Below, piece by piece: positions 58,934-64,000 of a stretch of DNA of 64,000 nucleotides. Each line of letters opens with the position of its first letter. The stretch's first letter is position 1. A program made the translations under genes and the position numbers. The DNA comes from Strongyloides papillosus (Eukaryota > Nematoda > Chromadorea > Rhabditida > Strongyloididae): contig SRSI01000009.1 of the NCBI GenBank assembly GCA_005656395.1, positions 124,001 through 188,000 on the forward strand, read 5' to 3'. The notes beneath the pieces were generated by a model. That model searched no databases and was not told the DNA's origin. It saw only the letters and a list, made by a program, of their open reading frames with translations.

Positions 58934-61900
58934 TTTTTTTAAAATAATAGAATTTCACTTTTTATCTATAAATATGATTCAATAATTTAAAATATATTAA
59001 AATAAAATTATCACAAACTGTTATACAAACAAAAGAAAATATTATAGTTATAAAATTAAAATTAAAAATAAACACTTAATATATTTCCTTTTTATAAGAT
59101 AGTTATCTTTTGGCAAATACAATTTTAACTTTCTCTATAGCTATTTTGTATGTTAATTTCCGCCTCAATTTCAATGACTGATAGAGAATAACAGAAATAA
59201 GTTAACACACGAATATATCTGAATAAGTTTATTAATGCACTTTTTTAAGTAAAATTTTTTAAAGATAATATTTTTAATAGAAGTTTAAAAAAATTTAATA
59301 TTTAATTTTAAAATAATAGAAATACAATTATAAAACTTATACTGAAAATATGTCTAATGAAATTAAAAAACTATTTATATCTAATTCATTTTAAATGAAT
59401 AAAAATTCAATTACTTTTATTATACCAAATTTACCTTAAATTTTTTTAAATTAAATAAATTGGAAATTTTTATTTTGATAAATTAAATTGGTTAGAATGA
59501 AAAATTCATCATTATTTTAACTAATAAAATGTATAAATATATATTTATAGCTGATCCAAAAAAGCAAATATAGACTTATTCTTCTATTATCTAGGATAAA
59601 TAAAAAGGAGGAGTGTGACATATATTTATAGAGTTGTCTTAATGTTAATTTAATTCCAGAATTTAAAAAAAAAATTGTCAATTTTTGTTAATTAATAAAA
59701 TACTTTAAAGATGTGAATGATAAAATGTAAAAATATATTATTTTAATTAACTCTAAATATATACTTTTTATGTCGACGTGGAGACATAATTGTTTCCACT
59801 ATGAATCTTTAGAAATTTTTTAAATCCTTTGTCAATATTAAATAGTTTCTAAATATAAAATTCTTTAATAAATAAGAAATATGAAAAAAAAATATTTTAA
59901 GTGTGCAATATATTTAAAATAATGACACGTTAAGATGCTATTTTTTATCCGTAAAATATTTATTATAATTCTATTTCCATCAAGAATATGTCTGATGAGT
60001 TACAAAAATTATAAGCTACTTTTACTTAAAAATTAATATAAGAATATATTATATTCATCAAAATCATCATATTTTGTTTCATATTTATTTTCAAAACTAA
60101 CTATTAAAGAATAAAATAAAACGATATAAATTTAAAAAAAATCTATAATATCAAAGAAACATAAGTAATTAACGTTAGGTATATTTCGTTGAAGTAATAA
60201 AAAAAATTATCAATTTAGTATAATGAAGAATAATGTTTTTTTTAATATAATTAAACTTAATTTTACTATATTCCTGTAATTAAACAAAATTTATTGGCAA
60301 AATTGTAAATAAAAATAATGAACGAAAATGTGTGAACATTGAATATTTTATCATATAAAAAATACAAAGGTGGTTTATTTATCATTTTATAAATCTTGGA
60401 AGTTTAAATTAAAGTTGTAAAATATTAAAATATACAAATATTTATTTTCATAAACCATCGTAGTATAAAGTCTATGATAATAAATTAAACTAATAATTTT
60501 TACTATGAAAAGCTGTACATATAGTCCGCAAAATATTCTTATCAAAAATATACACGTTAATATATCATGAATTAGGCAAAATTGTTGGGTATTTTATAAA
60601 AAATTAGCTATATAAACAAAATACAAAATGAAAAGTATTGTTGTGTTTTTATACAACTTTAATAGTAAAGTAAGGAAATTTTTTACATACGAATCATTTC
60701 CACATTTAAAAAAAATGTTTACAATAAATCTCCAAAATAAATTGGATAATTTAATAATCTTATATATTATGCTAATTGTATATTTATTTCAATATTTTCG
60801 TATAATTAAATTCTTTTGTAATTTTTTATAACAATAATCTAAATAATTTATTAAATAAATGTTCTAATATATTTTATAAGAGTATACTTACGTTTAATAT
60901 CTTATAGCAGAAGTTTAAAACTTAGCGTTTTATATGATTAGTGGTTGATGGTTTTGTTTAAATTAGATTCCTATTAATTATATCTCATCAATTTATATAA
61001 AAGATATATGTTTTACAATGATAATAATTTGATATAATGCTTCATATAAACATTTTAATTTTTAAATAACAATTATTTTAAAAAGCTCAGAAAATTTCAT
61101 CGTTGATAAAGATTCAAATCAAACTTTATCAACAGAAATGCTTCCATTATTTTTGAAAATAAGTTATTAGTATTTTAGTTTCAACTCTCTATTTAAAATA
61201 ATAAATATATCTTCAAATGAAAATTATCAATAATATTTTTTAGAAAATTTCTTTCATTTTTAAAGTATTTTTTTTAATATTTATGATGAAAACGAAATTA
61301 TTTTATTATATTATTTATTCTTCACGAATAGCTATATTTATAACAGAAAATTTGTATTTTATTACAGATATGTGGTATTTTAGATATATAAATATAAGTT
61401 AAACAAGTTGATTTAACAGTTTTTGTTGTAAGTAAATAATATACGAAAATCATTAAATAATAAAAAATTTAGTAAAATTGAAACTATGTAAATATATTTA
61501 CATATATTATAAATATTTTAAAAATAGCATAATATAAACAAAACAATATAATTGAATTTTTTTTATGAAATCATTATTTTCATTGTCTCTTAGAGTTTTA
61601 TGTTACAATAAAATGATATTAGAAAAATAAAGAATTGAAAGATCAATATCATAAAGTTATATTAGCTAAAGTGATTTGCAAAAAAATAAAAAAGCTCTCG
61701 CATTTTGATCTTGATATTTACTATTTATACTACTAATATATACTTGTACTCACTTGAACTTCTGATTTCCTGGTTTATATAACATAAATTATAAAAAGAA
61801 GGAACTAAAAATATTATAAATTGTTTGTTTTCCATCTTTACAAAAAAGTGAGATAAAACTTTTAAATATGTTAGGAGAGCTTTAATTTAATTATAATTTA

Positions 61901-62930
61901 ATTTATAAAATAAAAAAATTCACTTCCTATCTAAAGCTTTCAAAGAAAGTTATTAATAGATTGATACACTGATATGACTTAATTGTCAAAAGTCTGATAT
62001 ATCAAATTAATATAATTAATTATGTGGAAAAAATAGTTGACACAAATTTACATTGTTACAAAAAGTATTTCGTCATTCTTAGAATGATTATTTACTTTAA
62101 CTGTCAAAGTAAGATATCTACCATAATTCCTCTCTTAAAAACTTCAATTTTTTCTATTAATTATTAATAATATTTTATGACTTCTTTTATTTATTAGTTC
62201 TAGAATAAGATGACAAATATAAAATATATAATTGTCAAAAAAATAGATTTGTAGTTTTTAGTTTGATTTATTATCGTCACTACATTGGAAATTTATGATT
62301 TATTGGTAATAAACGATAATAAAATATAATTAATGTTGAATAATTACAAAGATAAAATTCACATAATATAATTGGATAAATAAAAAAAATTAATTAAAGA
62401 AATATCAAAAACGTATTTTGCCAAATGCTTTTATTTTAAAAAAAAACAACAAATTTTGCATATTTTCATTATTTAATTGGTGTCTATAAAAACAAATGTT
62501 TCAAATTTATTAATAGAAAAAAAATATTATTTTTATTAAAATCTTGAAAGAATAAATATTGAAAATATATGTTGTGACAGATGATTTACATTACTTCACC
62601 AATTTCAAATACTTTGCCAATCTTTTGTACATCAATAGTCTGATATTTTTTAACCTTTAATTTAAGAGTGTTCAGTTAAATTTGATTAATAACAAAGTGA
62701 TGGGTATTGTATTTTCTAAAAATAATTGAAAATATTTATTTATAGTTTTAAGTAATAAGAAATTTAAACATAATATTAGTAGACAGTATATTACTGATAA
62801 TTTTGAGTATACTTCCTACCAATATATATAAACAACGTTTCAAAAAATTTCAAAAGTACATAAGTTCATGTAAAGTTTTATCTACTAGACATTATATGAT
62901 TATATAAATTAATTTATTTTAAACTCACTT
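58934..62930. other. Large AT-rich intergenic region
   Basis: These 4 kb lie between the kinase and the helicase, which are head to head. A 67-codon ORF at 60628-60831 could encode a short hydrophobic peptide but has no support. No RNA gene, transposon or tandem array was recognised. The ends should hold the two promoters. Confidence 0.5.
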
Positions 62931-64000
62931 ATGTCAGCTTCGTTTTGGAATGGAAATTTAAAGCATCCTAATAATTTAGATGGTTCTTTTAATCAATCAA
63001 GTACATTATTACAAAAAAATGGAGATAATGACCATACAAAAGATGAAAACGAGTTGAAGGAAATTATTTTTAATAATATTACAATCACACGTGAAAATAG
63101 TAAACGTTATTTAAATGAAATTCTCCAAAAACGTAGGATGCCAGCTGTAGAATATGATATTTCAACAAAGACAAACCAATATAATGTGTAGGTTGATAAA
63201 AAAAATAAAGTGTATATTTAATTCTTTATGATCATTTTACAAATTTAGACGTTTTTCTGCATCTGGAAAAATTAAATTTCCTAATTCAAGTCGCATTTTT
63301 GAGGCGAACGGTATGGGGAATTCAAAAAAAGAAGCTACAAATGATTGTTCTTTTAAATTACTTCATATGATATTATCGTCTGATAATTTAACAAAATCTC
63401 TTAGAGAGATTAATGAACAGGGTATTCTTGATATCGGTGAAATCGTAACTATTGAAAAGGATGAAAAGCTTATGAAAGATATTGAGACATATTTAAGGAT
63501 TAAACAAATAGTACTACCAGAATTACCTAGATACAATCCTAAAGTAAAGATTTCTCTAACTTCTCATATTATACTTAATAAATATAAACAAGATGCTGTT
63601 AAACATTGTATCGTTGATCAGTGGTCTCTGCCCTTTGCTGGTTTTAATTGTTGGAATTCATCTGTAATTAATATAAATTCAATTTATGCTAACAAAACAT
63701 TGTCAGAGTTAAATGTTTATATTGGTAGTGAAGAAAGTTCAAAAATTCCTTTACCAATAATTGAAAATGCACGAAAAAGACTGCCAATATATAAACATAA
63801 GCATACAATAATTGAGAAGTGCATGAGACATCAAGTTGTTTTAATTAAAAGTGTAACAGGATCGGGTAAATCTACACAAGTAGCTCAATTTTTACTATCA
63901 CATTATATAAATGAAGGTAGAGGAGCAGAATTTAATTGTTATGTAACACAGCCTAGAAGAATTTCTGCAATTTCTTTAGCAGAACGTGTATCTAAAGAGA
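62931..64000 (+). CDS. DEAH-box RNA helicase A/DHX9-like protein (5' part)
   Basis: Exon 1 (62931-63187) and the start of exon 2 (63249 to the window end), phase 2, give the first 336 residues. A double-stranded-RNA-binding domain (about 45-115) crosses the intron: SKRYLNEILQKRRMPAVEYD, then FEANGMGNSKKEATNDCSFK. It aligns with the second dsRBD of RNA helicase A. The region FNCWNSSVINI matches the family's NWNPW linker. The helicase core begins with LPIYKHKHTIIE, Walker A SVTGSGKSTQV and motif Ia TQPRRISAISLAERV. The protein is likely a C. elegans RHA-1 relative acting in RNA metabolism or chromatin. No first dsRBD precedes. The gene runs off the window. Confidence 0.87.

Noticed and set aside
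60628..60831. 67-codon ORF with a hydrophobic stretch
   Set aside because: It is isolated in AT-rich DNA, and the hydrophobicity is explained by T-rich codons.

Overview
The window is nuclear DNA of a nematode, most likely a Strongyloides-type clade IV species. The points for this are very AT-rich intergenic DNA, GT-AG introns of mostly 39-60 bp, a nematode-specific serpentine receptor (Srg), and AG acceptors just upstream of several start codons, as expected for spliced-leader trans-splicing. I saw no sign of a bacterium, virus, transposon or CRISPR. All exon joins were worked out by hand from open frames, splice consensus and phase; every multi-exon model given as complete sums to a multiple of three.

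Layout. 1-3.3 kb: tail of an arylacetamide-deacetylase-like hydrolase, then the small-subunit processome protein UTP21. 4.8-19 kb is gene-poor: a double-MADF/BESS DNA-binding protein, a GnRH/AKH-like peptide GPCR, an Srg chemoreceptor-type protein and a secreted Ser/Thr-rich protein with an antistasin-like Cys cluster, separated by 2-4 kb of AT-rich DNA. 18.9-35.7 kb is gene-dense: UQCRB, a tiny probable mitochondrial membrane protein, an FLVCR-like transporter, a microsomal epoxide hydrolase, the divergent pair DPH2/NFU1, an unknown membrane protein, ADH5, a BMP-type TGF-beta ligand, a cytochrome-b561-like protein and the peroxisomal ATPase PEX6. 36.5-45.1 kb holds lineage-specific or unrecognised genes: a TM-PDZ protein, a small coiled-coil protein, a coiled-coil protein with WPPPE repeats, another coiled-coil protein and a secreted Ala/Pro/Val-rich peptide. 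45.3-58.9 kb: UBC9, CDK8 with a polyQ tail, intronless UGGT, POLR1H, MRPL23 and a PRKX/PKA-like kinase. After 4 kb of AT-rich DNA the window ends inside a DHX9/RNA-helicase-A-like gene.

No pathway cluster is present, as is normal for a nematode. Local themes are Fe-S biology (DPH2 back to back with NFU1, 96 bp apart), respiratory-chain genes (UQCRB beside the small membrane protein) and signalling (GPCRs, TGF-beta ligand, kinases).

The most notable signals are proteins whose fold is kept but a hallmark residue set is missing: a b561-like protein lacking three of four haem-ligand histidines, a BMP-like ligand lacking the inter-chain disulfide cysteine, and a GPCR with almost no C-terminal tail and a very long third loop. 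I found no convincing wholly new system.
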